This document shows positions 49,301-61,159 of a stretch of 64,000 bases of DNA, piece by piece (the stretch's first letter is position 1; each line of letters starts with the position of its first letter). The stretch is from Tetrahymena thermophila SB210 (Eukaryota > Ciliophora > Oligohymenophorea > Hymenostomatida > Tetrahymenidae), in contig NW_002476030.1 in NCBI RefSeq assembly GCF_000189635.1, positions 71,165 to 135,164 on the forward strand, given 5' to 3'. The translations under genes and the position numbers were made by a program. The notes under the pieces were generated by a model. That model searched no databases, was not told where the DNA came from, and was given only the letters and a program-made list of their open reading frames with translations.

Positions 49301-51121
49301 TAATTTTTTTAAATATTATTTTCATTCATTTTTATTAATTCTGATAACATAAATTAGTTAAAATATTTACTTTTTAAACAATTTTAATTTTTATGAAGAA
49401 AATAAATAAATTGTTATTTAAGTGAATAAAATAAAATTGATTTCAATTAAAAAATAAGCCAAAATTGAAAACAATCAATTCTTTATAGCTTTAATTTTTA
49501 AATGATATAAAACTGTAAAGAATTCTTTTATTAAATTAAAGAAATTTTGATTTATTTTAACAAAATTTAATATTAAATTTGATAATAAAAGCAAATAGAA
49601 TAAAGAAATATTGATGAGTAAATCTTAACTAAGAGGATCGATGAGTTGTAAAAGGATTTATTTAGTTCAAACAGCAATGTTGAGAAACTTAGAAAAGAAT
49701 TGGAAGGTTTATTATCAGACCATGATAAGATTTTAATTTCAGAGAAAGAAGTTAAGAAAGAAAATGAAAAACTCTTGAAAGAAATTTCGATTTTAAAAGA
49801 AGAATTAATAAAACTTAAAGAAGATAACACAAAAATTTTAAATGAAGCAATCGATCCTGAATATATCAAGAAGTCTTACCTCAATAATTTTTCTCCTATA
49901 AAGAACGGCTCAGATTAAATTGACAGCAAATTAGATTTAGATCCTTAGAGTAAAAAGATTTTAAATACTGTGAGATAAAGGTATAATGAATACCACAGTG
50001 TGTAAATTAGTAGAACTATGAGAGAAGGTTATAAAGTAGTTGAAGAAAAGGTTAATTCCTCTAATTCACTAGAATTTGCTAACAAAGTTACAAATAACTT
50101 AGATAAATTACTTAAATTAAACTATTAATCTTCACCTTATCAAGATGATGCTTTGGTTTAGATGATAGGAAATAAAACAATTAGATAAAAGCAAAAGGAG
50201 AAAAATAAGATTTTCTATAATACAACTTAATTTAAAGAGTTAGTTGATTTACCAATTTATTAAAAGGATAGAGAAAATTTAGATAATTTTAAATATTCCT
50301 GTCTAAATTCAAAAGCAATTCTATATGAAAATACTTTCTTGTAGATAGGTTCCATAACTTAATTTGAGGAAAATAAAGTTTCTAGACAAAATCTCACTTT
50401 GAGCCTCCACTTTATTAATAAAACATAGAACGCTGTTCAATTTACATTCAACTTCGCCACTAATTACAGTAAATATTTCTATCTAAGTTTATAAATTTTC
50501 ATCCTATTTTTTAAAATTAAGAAATGCTAAAACCAGGCTGTGAAGTTAAAGATCCAGTAACTATAAAAGGTAAATCTTAAAAGAAGCATACAGTAGAAGC
50601 TTAAGAGTTTGATATAAAATAATCAATCCCTCTTGTTGATATAAATATTGTGTAAATTAATTTATTAAATAAAGAAATGAAAATATATACTCAAAACTAT
50701 TTTTAAAAATAATTTGTAAAGAATTGACTAAGGCAATGCAGAAGCAAGAATAGCAATTCCAATAGCTTTAAATAAATTTATGATTTTCTAGCCTATTGAT
50801 TAAATGTAGTTCAGATAAAAGTGGCTCAACTTCAAAACCTCATATATTTATAATGAACCTAGGGAAATAAATGAAAGGTTCATAAAAAATCTTAGTGATA
50901 TCAAAAGGTATTTTGAATGCATGATTGAATTAAATAATAGATAAAGACCTCTTCGTTCAAGATATGGAGTTTCCTTTAGAATTAATGGGGTAGGATAATT
51001 TTTGATGAAAATATGTCTTGTCAACAATTCTAAACTAACATTCAAAATAGCCACATATGATTAATATAAAGATGTTGCAGAATACTTGTGTAACTATCTT
51101 TGTTTTATCTTCACAATCTGA
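43382..51121 (+). CDS. Giant VHS/GAT-like clathrin adaptor with alpha-adaptin-type appendage
   Basis: Eleven exons: 43382-43663, 43737-43887, 44009-44499, 44538-44698, 45007-46028, 46282-47499, 47736-49183, 49234-49299, 49592-50468, 50522-50651 and 50722-51121. They give about 2081 aa with all phases consistent. Residues 1-190 resemble a VHS domain (AVQKYYSLQLLKSCIVNKKA; IKAWSLIFANIPEFQ; LTKEGVIFP), followed by a GAT-like helical stretch (about 225-365). About 1000 residues of Q/N/F/G-rich hinge carry DFF, DLF, NPF and an FFDDF (FxDxF) motif at 48248-48262. Coiled coil lies at about 1614-1700. The C-terminal ~235 residues read like the AP-2 alpha appendage (ILYENTFLQIG; IPIALNKFMIFQPI; FRQKWLNF). 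Likely role: cytosolic sorting adaptor in clathrin-mediated traffic. Whether one transcript spans all exons is inferred from the absence of TGA between the blocks. Confidence 0.8.
43894..43921 (+). repeat. (AATC)n tetranucleotide repeat in intron
   Basis: About seven AATC units lie just inside the 5' end of the second intron of the adaptor gene, followed by AATAAT repeats. This is a simple microsatellite with no coding content. Confidence 0.9.
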
Positions 51122-51754
51122 GATAGTACTTTAATTTTTATAATAAATATATTTAACCTTCTTTTTGTATCAACTAATATCCATCAATCCATGTATTCAT
51201 AATTTAATATTTTATTTTTGTGCTTTCTATTAAAAAAATTAATTGTTTACATAAATATTTATTTTATTAAGGATTTCTTAATTATATTTTTAATCATTAT
51301 TTAATAATACAATGTATTTTATTAAGTTTTTATTTTATTAAAATATTTTCATATACTAATTTTTATTATCTTTTTTTAAATTTATTTAATTTATTTATTA
51401 AAAAACATATTTTAATATTTGAGAATATTATAATATATAATAAATACAATTAAATAATATAGTAAGATTTTGAAAAGAAATAAATTCAAAAGTAAATAAA
51501 TTTCTATGAATTGAAATATATTTCAGTTAAAATAAAAATTATTAATAATTTGAATTATAATAATTAATTAATTATCAAATATTACTTCAAGAAAATAAAT
51601 AAACAATTTCGTTTTTATCGCTCAAAAATTAATTAATTAATTAGTATATTCTCTTCGCTTTTTGATTTATATCCAATTTAATACAAAATACTTATAAACT
51701 ATCATAAACCTAATAGCTAGTAGTACTTAAATAGCAAAAAAAATTCTTTTAAAG
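51122..51754. other. AT-rich intergenic region
   Basis: About 0.6 kb of A/T-rich spacer containing short ATTA/TTAA repeats. No gene is visible. Confidence 0.6.
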
Positions 51755-53480
51755 ATGAATTACCAAGCTCATGCAAAGGGTGGGAATCAATAAATACACT
51801 CACCTCGCTACCAGTAATAGTTAACACAGAAAAAATAACCAGAATATATTCAATGGAGCATTGAAACTGCAAAAAATGAGCATATTAATCAAAATGCAAA
51901 GGTCTTGCCTGCTACTCCAAAGAAGGAAAACTCTAAAAAAAGGATTGAACAAAGATCTTAAAGCTAACAACCCTAGAGATTGTCATTATAAAAAGAAAAT
52001 TAGATTAACAATGCACAGATATTAAGTCCAAGTTAATTAAATAGTGCCTTATCATTGAGATCACCATAGTCTTAAGTATCTACCTATCATCAATCACTAC
52101 CTTCAAATGTAGAAATTATTATTTAGATTGAAATCATTCATTAGGGTTTTTAAGATGAAATTTATTTTAAGAATTTAAATTGATTTTTTTTAATTTAGCA
52201 AAAAAAGAGCAGCAGCTTACAGAGAAATCACTACTAAGAGAAAATGGAAAAGGAATACTAACAAAAAAATTATGATAATGTAAAGAAATATTTAGATTTA
52301 GCGAAAATAAATAGAAGAGTTACTGCCAAGTAAAATTTTATTAACTTTTAAATTTAATTAATTTTTGTTTCTTTATTTGATTATTCATCAAGAAATGAAT
52401 GCATGAAGATTTAGTGGATGATATTTAATTATATTTAATCAAATTTATAATGTTATTTTTTATTTTCGCTATAACTAGTGATGTGAAAAAACTTGCTGCA
52501 AACCCTCTTTCAGGCATTAATACAAATTTAAAGCAAGCATTAACAATGGAAGGAGTCTACAAAAGAATTATTAAGTAATATAATAAATAAATAATCTATA
52601 AATATAATGAATCTAATTTATTTATTTATTTTCAAATGATTTGCAGAGAAACAGAATTCAAGTATTATGATCATACCTCTTAAATTAATCTACCGATCAG
52701 TGTAATTTATTGTTTTAATAAATTTGTCTTTTCTTTAATTTTTTGAATTCTTTTTTCATTTAAATTAATTTATTGTTCCAGTGTGCTAGAGAAGAAGAAC
52801 ATCCCCATGAAATCTTAAAATAAATTACTCCTACTACACGCTCTATGAATAATGGAAATCATGCCAGTCAGATGAAGCATTACTTAGATGATGCATCACA
52901 GATAATTAATTTACCAGGCAGTATCCAAAGAGTAGTACCTAATGTAAAACTTATTAATGATATGTCAATATTCTTCATATTCATATATAGCTAATTGTTA
53001 CATTTATTTTAATTAATTTGTAATGAAAAATAAATATTTATTATTCATGGGAAGGAAATAACTATTTAAAATAATAGAAAAATAACTTTATTTATTTATT
53101 AATTAATATAAAGAGTGCGACTTCAAGGGATAAATAAGTAGATAGATTTTTGTTGCCTTCTGCTTTGTCAGATGAAATTGCAAAAGCTAATCCAAACATA
53201 AGATATATAGTAATTTAAGAGAAAGGATTGATTAAATATTTATTAAAAATGTTAATTCATAAAAGTATGAAGAACGTGGTAAAAAACAGTTTGAAGGATA
53301 CAAAAACAATAACTAATTCCATGTCTCAGTTTAATACTTAGTAATTATTTATTTAATTAATTAAAAAAATAAATTATTTCAATTATTTAATAATATATAT
53401 AGCCTTCCTATCCTGTGAATGAAAAACAGCCAAATTACTTAGCTTATAAAAAAAATGCTTCTACTTTGAGGATATTTTGA
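51755..53480 (+). CDS. Unrecognised eight-exon protein, possibly cytoskeletal
   Basis: Exons 51755-52108, 52199-52329, 52479-52574, 52647-52701, 52782-52943, 53114-53209, 53266-53340 and 53403-53480 give 348 aa, all with GTRA-type or GTGY donors and AG acceptors in matching phases. The N-terminal third is Q/S/P-rich and basic (SPRYQQQLTQKKQPEYIQW). The remainder looks ordered and hydrophilic, with KKLAANPLSGINTNLKQAL, EEHPHEILKQITPTTRSM and RVVPNSATSRDKQVDRFLLP. There is no membrane helix or signal peptide. Extended, proline-punctuated, motif-poor proteins with many small exons are common among ciliary microtubule-associated proteins, so such a role is possible, but I recognise no family. Splice consistency across seven introns is the main support. 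Confidence 0.75.
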
Positions 53481-54709
53481 TTTAAAAAAGAAATGTATTG
53501 ATTATGAGTGAAAATTAATTTAGTGTATTAGTTATTCATTCATTCATTCATTCATTCATACCTTCATGCTCTATTTAAGAAGTATATATTTATTTATTTA
53601 GTAAATAAGTAAGTAAGAAAAGAGAAAGAATTATATTACAGTAAGAGTTTGTTTTTGATTATCATAAAATAAATTATTTGTAATTAAAATAGTTATGATA
53701 TTAATGATAGTTAATTAAAATTATAATCTGGAGAAGAGAAAATATTAAATTTATTAATGTGATAGATATCAATTTATATTTAAATATATAATTAATTGTT
53801 TATAGTTTTTATGTAAATATTTTATTTTTGTTTTTTATATTTTTATGTACCATAAACCAGTGTTTATTATATTTTTCTTTAATCCAAATAAAAATTCATT
53901 TTTATTCATTTCTTATTATTTACATTATTAAATTTTATTGTAAAATTCTGAGATGCATACATACACACACATATTTCATTACAAGTGCTAAGTATGCAAG
54001 TAAGTTAATTAGTCTATAATAAAGAGAAATTATATATTTTATTAATAAGATCACTATCAATTTATATTTAAATACTTAATTATTTAGAGTTATTATGTAA
54101 ATATTTTATATTTTTATTTATTTAGATAAATATTTATTTTTTTCATTTATATATTTATTTATTAAAAAAAGTTATTATATTTTCAATTTATTTCATTTGG
54201 CCAAATCATAACTTAAATTATTTCATTTTTTATCAATAAAATTGTTAAAATTTTATTTCAAAATTCAAAGATAAAATTTAACATTTACATTATTACTAAA
54301 ATATCGAATGAATGTATGTTAGAAATCCAAAGGAAAACTAAGATCCAATCATATAAAAAATATATTATATATAAATATTCCATGAGAAAATAATTAATTA
54401 TTTAAACTTTTTTTCATTTCTTAAGTGTAATCTATTTAAAAATTATTTTATAATTCTTAAAAAAATATCCTGAAAAATAATTTGTTAGTTATGATGCTTT
54501 TAAATTAATTTAAGTCTAAATTAATAAAGAAATTAATAGGGCTTACACTTTAATAAAATTAATTTGGCTTATATAAACAAATTAATTAATAAAAGAAATA
54601 TCTGAAATAAAAAATAAAAAAATCACCTCTATTAATTTATATTTTTGTATTTAATCATTAATAGATTTAAAATTTTTATTCAGTATTTGTATTTCGTTAA
54701 AAAAGAAGA
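53481..54709. other. Intergenic region with (ATTC)n
   Basis: About 1.2 kb of AT-rich DNA with an (ATTC)n microsatellite at 53534-53560. An ORF readable at 53828-54019 consists mainly of hydrophobic codons from T-runs and is not a convincing gene. Confidence 0.6.
53534..53560 (+). repeat. (ATTC)n tetranucleotide repeat
   Basis: Between six and seven perfect ATTC units downstream of the eight-exon gene, a simple microsatellite. Confidence 0.9.
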
Positions 54710-56479
54710 ATGAAATAAAATATTAAAAAAACATTCTACAGCATAGAAGAAGTATATTAATTTATAAAAATTAACTCAACTCTCCTTTTCTTAAATAAAA
54801 AGTATTTAGAGACAGATATTGATATGCAAGAAATAAAACTACTTATTTTATATTTAAAGTATGTACAACTTATTTATTATTTTTATATTAATTTTTAATT
54901 GATTGTTTAAAGTAAAAGTAAAATAAATGATGCAATAATGTCTGATCTATGTAACAAGCTAAGAGAAAGCATAGATCTTTATGATTTGAAGCTATTTTTG
55001 AGGTAAAAACATATTTATTTATTTAATCTAATTCTAGTTATTTTTTTTTTTCATACCTAAAGTGAAAACAAATTCGGATAGAATAGTTTCTCTATATTAG
55101 GCTTAGAGCTATAAAATATAGTTAACCTCTAATCTTTACTTTTAGATTTAAAGTAAATTAATTTTTATATTTCAATTTTAATTCAAACTTTACTAATTAA
55201 TTTAAATTTAAGGTAAAACAAATTAAACAATGAGAAAATTAAATCTTTAGCTGAAACATTAGGAAAATGTTAAAAATTGGAATCACTAATTTTGTATATT
55301 GAGTATTAGATCATTTTATAAATAAAAAATATTTATAAAAATATTTTTCATTAATAAGCTAAAACCAAATAACAAATCAGGGTGTAGAGTACTTAGCTTT
55401 TGGCTTAAAAAGATGCTTGAATATTAAAACTCTGGAAATTGATTTATCGTATAAAATAAAAATTATTATAAATAATATTGGGTATTAATATTTATAAGAA
55501 ATATAGATATTGGTTCAAAAAATCTAAATTAGTTATTCTTTGAACTTAAAACCTGTGTTAACCTTACAAACTTGAGTTTACGATTAAGGTTAAAAAATTT
55601 AGATTAAAATAAATGTTTATTTTATTATTTTAAAATAAATAAAGTTAATGTAATATTTCTTCTCAAAGGCATATCAATCCATTTGAAGGATTAAGAAAAT
55701 TCTAAAACTTGAAAAATCTTAATCTAAATCTTTAGTAAAAAGTTTTAAATCAAAATATTTATTTTTGATGTTTAAATGTTTTATAAAAACAGATGCAATT
55801 AAATTAATGATGATCAAATTGTTCTATTAGGAATAGAGCTAGGTTTTATAGCTAGTTTAACGAGTCTATTTTTAGGCTTCTAGTAAGATTAAAATACTCT
55901 GATATATTTTAATAATATTTGATAAAAGTTTTAATTAGATAAGCACTAGTGGGTATTCTAATTTTATTGAAGGAATATCAAACTGTAAAGGCCTTTTTAC
56001 TCTTAAATTGTATATGGGGTAATAATTTAATAGAAACCTATAATGTTATTCAAATTTTTTACTAATATTTATTTATTTATTTTTGTATTTGCTTTAGTTA
56101 AAACATGATTGGAAATGAAGACATTTTACTGAAAGACTCATTTAGTAAATTCCAAAACTTAAACAATTTCATTATTGATTTGAGGTTAAATAAAAAAGTT
56201 TAATTTAGTTAATTATATTTATAATTCTTTAAATTTAATAGTTCTAACTAATTCACTTTGTTGAATGCAATGTAATTATCATATGAACTGAAGTAGTCAG
56301 AAACTTTAACATCGCTTGCACTTAACATGAGGTTAATTATTTAAATATTTTTAAATCGAATTTTAAACATTTACATATTTATTACTAGTTCTAACAAATT
56401 TGGAAGTGAATAAACAAACAAAATCATAATAAACTTGAAAAAGATAAAAAAGCTTGTTAATCTGTAAACATATTTTTGA
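54710..56479 (+). CDS. RNI-type leucine-rich repeat protein, one repeat per exon
   Basis: Twelve exons: 54710-54858, 54913-55002, 55063-55152, 55213-55302, 55359-55448, 55499-55588, 55669-55734, 55793-55882, 55944-56018, 56098-56184, 56242-56331 and 56389-56479. They give 365 aa, ending at TGA 56477. Every intron interrupts in phase 2 and seven internal exons are exactly 90 nt (others 66, 75 and 87). Each exon carries one ~30-residue LRR of ribonuclease-inhibitor style, e.g. LGLELQNIVNLQSLLLDL and FELKTCVNLTNLSLRL. An LRR solenoid binds protein partners; nothing else is attached, so the target is unknown. The first exon supplies a non-repeat helical N-cap (FYSIEEVYQFIKIN). The acceptor of exon 9 was set at GATAAG 55943 to keep phase. 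Confidence 0.88.
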
Positions 56480-58538
56480 TAAAAGTAATAAATAATAAGC
56501 TAATCTATTATATTTATATATGTCTATAAATAAATATGTTTTATTCTAATTACATATTTTTTGTGCTTTTGAATTCTAAATAAATAATAAATTTATAAGT
56601 ATTAACTTAAAAGTAGAAATCATAATTAAAAGTATCCAATAGAACATTTTAAATATTTAATATTTATTTTTTAAATAAATTATTTTATAAAATCATTTCA
56701 GTAAAATTTTAAAAATGACAAGATAAAAATTAAACTTAATTTTATGGTTCTTTTGTCAATTATTTTTAAAAAAATTACCTATAGATTTTAATTTTTAAAT
56801 TGAAATTCATTTTCATTATGCAGAAATTTTTATATTGAAGGGGTTGGAAAAAAATAAGTTTTAAAAATAGCATTAAAATATTTACTATAATGAATATAAA
56901 GATAACCCTTCTATTTCATATAAAATTTTCTTTTTAGGGGCATAACAAAATAACTCACAAAATGTATTTAGGATTTTATGGGTTTGTTAGTAAAAATTTA
57001 GTTTATTGTATATTTTTTTAAGGAAAAGTAAAAAAACAAGCAAACAAAATTTTTATCTGATAAAGTTCTTAAATACTTTACAAAAAAGTTTTTAATTGAG
57101 ATTAATTATGAGTTAATCCGAATTCGCATTATATTTATAACTTTTCTCACATATTATAATTTATTATGGTGATTATTAATGATTATTTTACAGGCAGGAT
57201 TAAAATTTTATAATAAAAAAAAACTATTTAATTTTAATTATTTTATTTAATCTTAATTATTAATTTCCTTCTTTCTTTACTGCAAGTAAATTTTAACAGA
57301 AAATGCTTTCGAAGAACCTAAAATATAAATAGAATAATTTATATACTAAATTAGCTTTTACATTTAAGAGATAGCTTGTTGGCGAAATGAGTAATTTTTT
57401 TATTTTTCTTTGTAAATTTTAAAATTAAAAATAGCAAAAATAATAAAAATGAAAAATTGTTAGCAGCCAATAATAATTCAACACCAAGACTAGGTTGAAA
57501 ATAATTAAAAAGGCGCTTTTTTTATTAATTAGTTTTTTTTGGGTTTCAGAGGTTTAAAGGAGGTCAATCAATTAATTTATTTTGGTTATTACATAATAAA
57601 TTCTAACAAAGCGAATAAAAAATTAATTGTGTGATTAAATCTGGCTTTTAAATAGTTTGCATTAGTTTTGAAGTGAAAAATATTTGTTATGGAGAAGTTA
57701 AGCGTAAAAATCCGAATCTGAAGTAGATTCGGATAATTATGAACGTTTAAATAATAAAGTAAGGAATTCTTCGCTTTTACTAAAAGTAATGTAGATAGAC
57801 CCCCTTTTCCAATTCAAAATTTATAATTTGAGGAAAAAGTGAGGATAAATTTTTTTTTGTTTGTTTTGCTTTATGAAGACAGCAAAAATTAACAAAAAGT
57901 AAAGTAATTTGAAAAAAAAAATTATATTGTTTTTTATCAAATTTAAGAATTTCGAATTTTGCTAAAGAGGCGCTAAAAAAAACTTAGAAATAATTAAAAG
58001 GAAAAAATCAATCAATAAATAAATATTTTCAGTGTGATTAGCAGCTGCATTAAAAAAAGCAATACAAAACCATTGATAATTGTCATTAAATAATTAAATC
58101 TAAAATTAGATAAAACATCAATTCATTAATTAATAAATAAATTGTTTGTTGCTGATTAATCCATTATAAAATCAATAAGTAAAAACAATAAATAAAATAG
58201 AAGCAAAAATAATTATTATATTAATTAAAACATTGGTTTTTATAACAAATAACTAAACAAACAAACAAATCAAATTAAAGAAAACACAAAGGAATTATTT
58301 ATTTAATAAACAATTAATAAATTCCATAGTTGATTGATAGATTAATAGATAGATAGTTATTTCAAAAATATAGTAAAAATCAATAATTAATTTATTATTA
58401 ATCTGTTAATATCGATTCTAAATCGCGCAAAAAAGTCTTATTAAAACAAAGAAGTAGTCAATAATCTAATCCTACCTGCCTACCTTCACTTGTTTTACTA
58501 TTTATTTATTTAGTCTAGCTCTTCAGTTAAACTTTGAT
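56480..58538. other. Intergenic region with hairpin and GGCGCT words
   Basis: About 2 kb. Most is plain AT-rich spacer, but 57430-58000 is less AT-rich than its surroundings. That part contains the perfect hairpin at 57711-57733 and two copies of an AGGCGCT word (about 57512 and 57968). No convincing coding frame was found on either strand; an unannotated non-coding RNA is possible. Confidence 0.5.
57711..57733. other. Perfect 9-bp hairpin, possible structured element
   Basis: TCCGAATCT and its reverse complement AGATTCGGA are separated by the 5-nt loop GAAGT. The stem is perfect and has four G/C pairs, unusual in this AT-rich spacer. It could be part of a small RNA, a protein-binding palindrome or a chance inverted repeat. 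No tRNA or snRNA consensus was found around it. Confidence 0.4.
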
Positions 58539-61159
58539 ATGGTTTAAAGACAAATTGATCAGTTTTTTAAAAAAAGCACTCCTTAAAAAGGCTGTGCTCC
58601 TTCTCCTTTCAAAAAGTCTTAGGAGTCTCAAGATGTTCACTCTTAAGACTCCAACTTGAGCCTCTAGCATGTTCACACTCCAAATTCAAGCTAAAGACTT
58701 TTGTTTCATGATTCAACTTCCAGTAATCCTAATAAGCGCACATACTCCTAGTTACTTCAGCAAAGTCCTGAAAGCATTTAATCAGAAAATTCCCTACTCA
58801 ACTATTTTTCGGTTCAAAAAATTAAGCATTCAAAAGCCAACACTCTAATTAGTTAGAATAATGAAGATATTTGCCAAGAAACCTAATCGTCTATCTTAGA
58901 TTTATTAAAAAATAAGAAACAAAAGCTGAATGAAGACTCAAACAGTGTATTCACTTACTTAAGGCAAGACAAACTTGAAGATTCAAGGTAAAAATTTTGA
59001 TAAAATCTATAAAAATAAATAAATAAATTCATCTATCTAATATGCAAAAAGCTCTTTCTTAATTTACTAAATATTTTAATTACTTTTGCATTCAAAATAA
59101 ATAAAAAGCAAAGCAAAATGTGTCAAATCAAATCAAATCTATTGACAATATTTTACTCATTTAAAATAAACAAGCTAAATCAATCAATTGCAATTATTAT
59201 CAGTCAATAATATCAAGTAAAGCTTCTTAAATATTGGCTGGTCTAAATAATTTTAAATATAAAATACAGCAAAGTTAAATCCACTCAATTAATTAATAGA
59301 TGATATCCAATTAAAAATACTCTTTAAAAGATTTCTCTGCAAGTTATGCTATTTAAATTAGTTAACTTAAACCTAATTTAATCAAAAATGAGTAATCAAA
59401 ATATAGAAAATACTTAGCATACAACCTTTTCCATTTAATAATTATAATAACTAAATAAGATTTAATAAAATAAATATTATAAAATTGATTGATAATATTT
59501 CAAATAATTTAGCCTTATTCTTTTTGGATATTTTTATCCAATTTCTTCTTTATCTTTCAAGCCAGAAAATTTGTTGAAATATTTTCTAAAATTTTTAAAA
59601 TGATAAAATGTTTCAAATTAAGTCAGTAAATTTAAATTCATTTTTTTAAAACTAGACTTTTATTTTCTTAGTTGAACTCATTAAAAAATATCGATAAATT
59701 TGCTGAATACTAACCAAAATGGACTCTCCCAATTAATATAATGCTGAAAATTTTAAGCTTCTTAGAGATGAAGGATTTGTTTATCACTATGTAGGTGAAT
59801 AGAAATTGGAAATATAGTTCGTAAAAATGCTTAAAAAACTATCATTTATATTTCCAAGAATTCAGTATAAATAATCTAACAAAAACTCACTTTAATTACC
59901 TAAAGAATAACTCTGAACTTATTCATATAAAATACATTACTCAGCTCTTTAAGAAACAAAAAATTGATTCACTTTTTGAAATATTTAAATTTTCATTTAA
60001 GCTGTCTTAAGACTACAATCAAGATAAATCAGACAAAATGTTTGAAACCATCATTATTTAGGCTGATTCAAATCGTTTAAAATATGTAAGTGTAAAAACT
60101 CTCAAAAAAATGCTTGAAAAAAGCAGAAATTCCATAAAAATTCTTTGTATCAAAAATTTAGACCTACCTAAAGAGGTCTATCAATATATCCACAACTGTC
60201 GTGAACTAGAGGAACTTTATCTCCAAAACAATTAGTAAAAATTCATATAAATTTCCATTTATTCTTAAACAATAATTTTCGTCAAAAATTGTATAAATAT
60301 GTTAAAAAATATTTAAATAATATGTTCAAATCAAATAAAACTGTTTAGGGAAATAAATTAACAATATTAATATATAATAAACATCAAACTGATTGATTAA
60401 TAATATTTTATTAACTAGTGAAATTGATGATAGTATTGTACAAGGCATTAGCAGTAGATGTAAAAAGCTTAAAATTCTGTAACTTTCTTACTGCCCTTTA
60501 ATAGAAGATTAAAGTATAGATTGTATTTCAAGTATATCGAACTTGTAAAGACTTGATCTGAGCAACAATCACAACTTAAAATTCTAGAACATTAGCAAGC
60601 TTTAAAACAATAAAAATTTAATTTCTCTAAGTCTTAAGAATACAAAAATAAACAATCAATGCTTAGAGTCTTTGTTGAATAGCTTGTAGAAAGTTAGAAG
60701 ATTAAATTTAGATAGTAATTTATTTATATTTTTAATCGAATATTGAATTAAAGTTTTTGAAAATATTAGAATCCAAGGAATTTAATTTTTTGACAGTAAA
60801 AATATTGAATACTAAAATACCTAAATCAGTGAGATTTCTTTCAATAGATGAAAACAATGTTTTTAGTGAGAATTGTAAATTACATTTTATAGTCACAACA
60901 AATTAATATTCTAAACTTTATTATTTTGAATTAATTTTTAGAAATAAATGATCTACTTGAAAAAAACGAAGGTATCTTACGTTTAAACGTGACCACAAAT
61001 TGCAACTCTGAAAGAGTCTAAATGAAATTACTTTAAAATAAGCTCAATATGATTTTTAAGAATATAGAATCAGGGATCAGGAGATCTCAATAAAGTGTAT
61101 TCAACATGCTAAAAGCATATAAGAATAACAAAATTAATTACTTTATTATCGAGGATTGA
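58539..61159 (+). CDS. F-box LRR protein with N-terminal PIP box
   Basis: Exons 58539-58987, 59656-60234, 60419-60714, 60770-60874 and 60942-61159 give 548 aa. The extreme N-terminus carries Q3-R-Q-I6-D-Q-F9-F10, a full match to the PCNA-binding PIP-box consensus. Residues 11-150 are Ser-rich and probably disordered (KKSTPQKGCAPSPFKKS). An F-box follows at about 173-212 (LPINIMLKILSFLEMKDLF, then VNRNWK), which in the family binds Skp1. Leucine-rich repeats run from about 290 to the end (LKILQLSYCPLIED; LQRLDLSNN; LISLSLKNTKIN). By family knowledge this is a substrate receptor of an SCF ubiquitin ligase, possibly recruited to replicating chromatin by PCNA. Acceptor choices at 59655 and 60769 restore phase; intron 1 is unusually long (668 nt). 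Confidence 0.82.

Noticed and set aside
53828-54019. Plus-strand 63-codon hydrophobic ORF
   Set aside because: It is composed of T-run codons within AT-rich spacer, with no paralogue, no less AT-rich composition and no splice context.
59222-59278. Possible extra exon inside intron 1 of the F-box gene (KASQILAGLNNFKYKIQQ)
   Set aside because: It can be opened by phase from exon 1, but no downstream acceptor then restores the F-box frame. The direct acceptor at 59655 gives a clean join.
60715-60829. Alternative splicing solutions for the fourth exon of the F-box gene (acceptor 60753 with or without a 34-nt intron)
   Set aside because: Phase permits them, but only the acceptor at 60769 keeps both the LNLD repeat upstream and the LTVKILN segment downstream.
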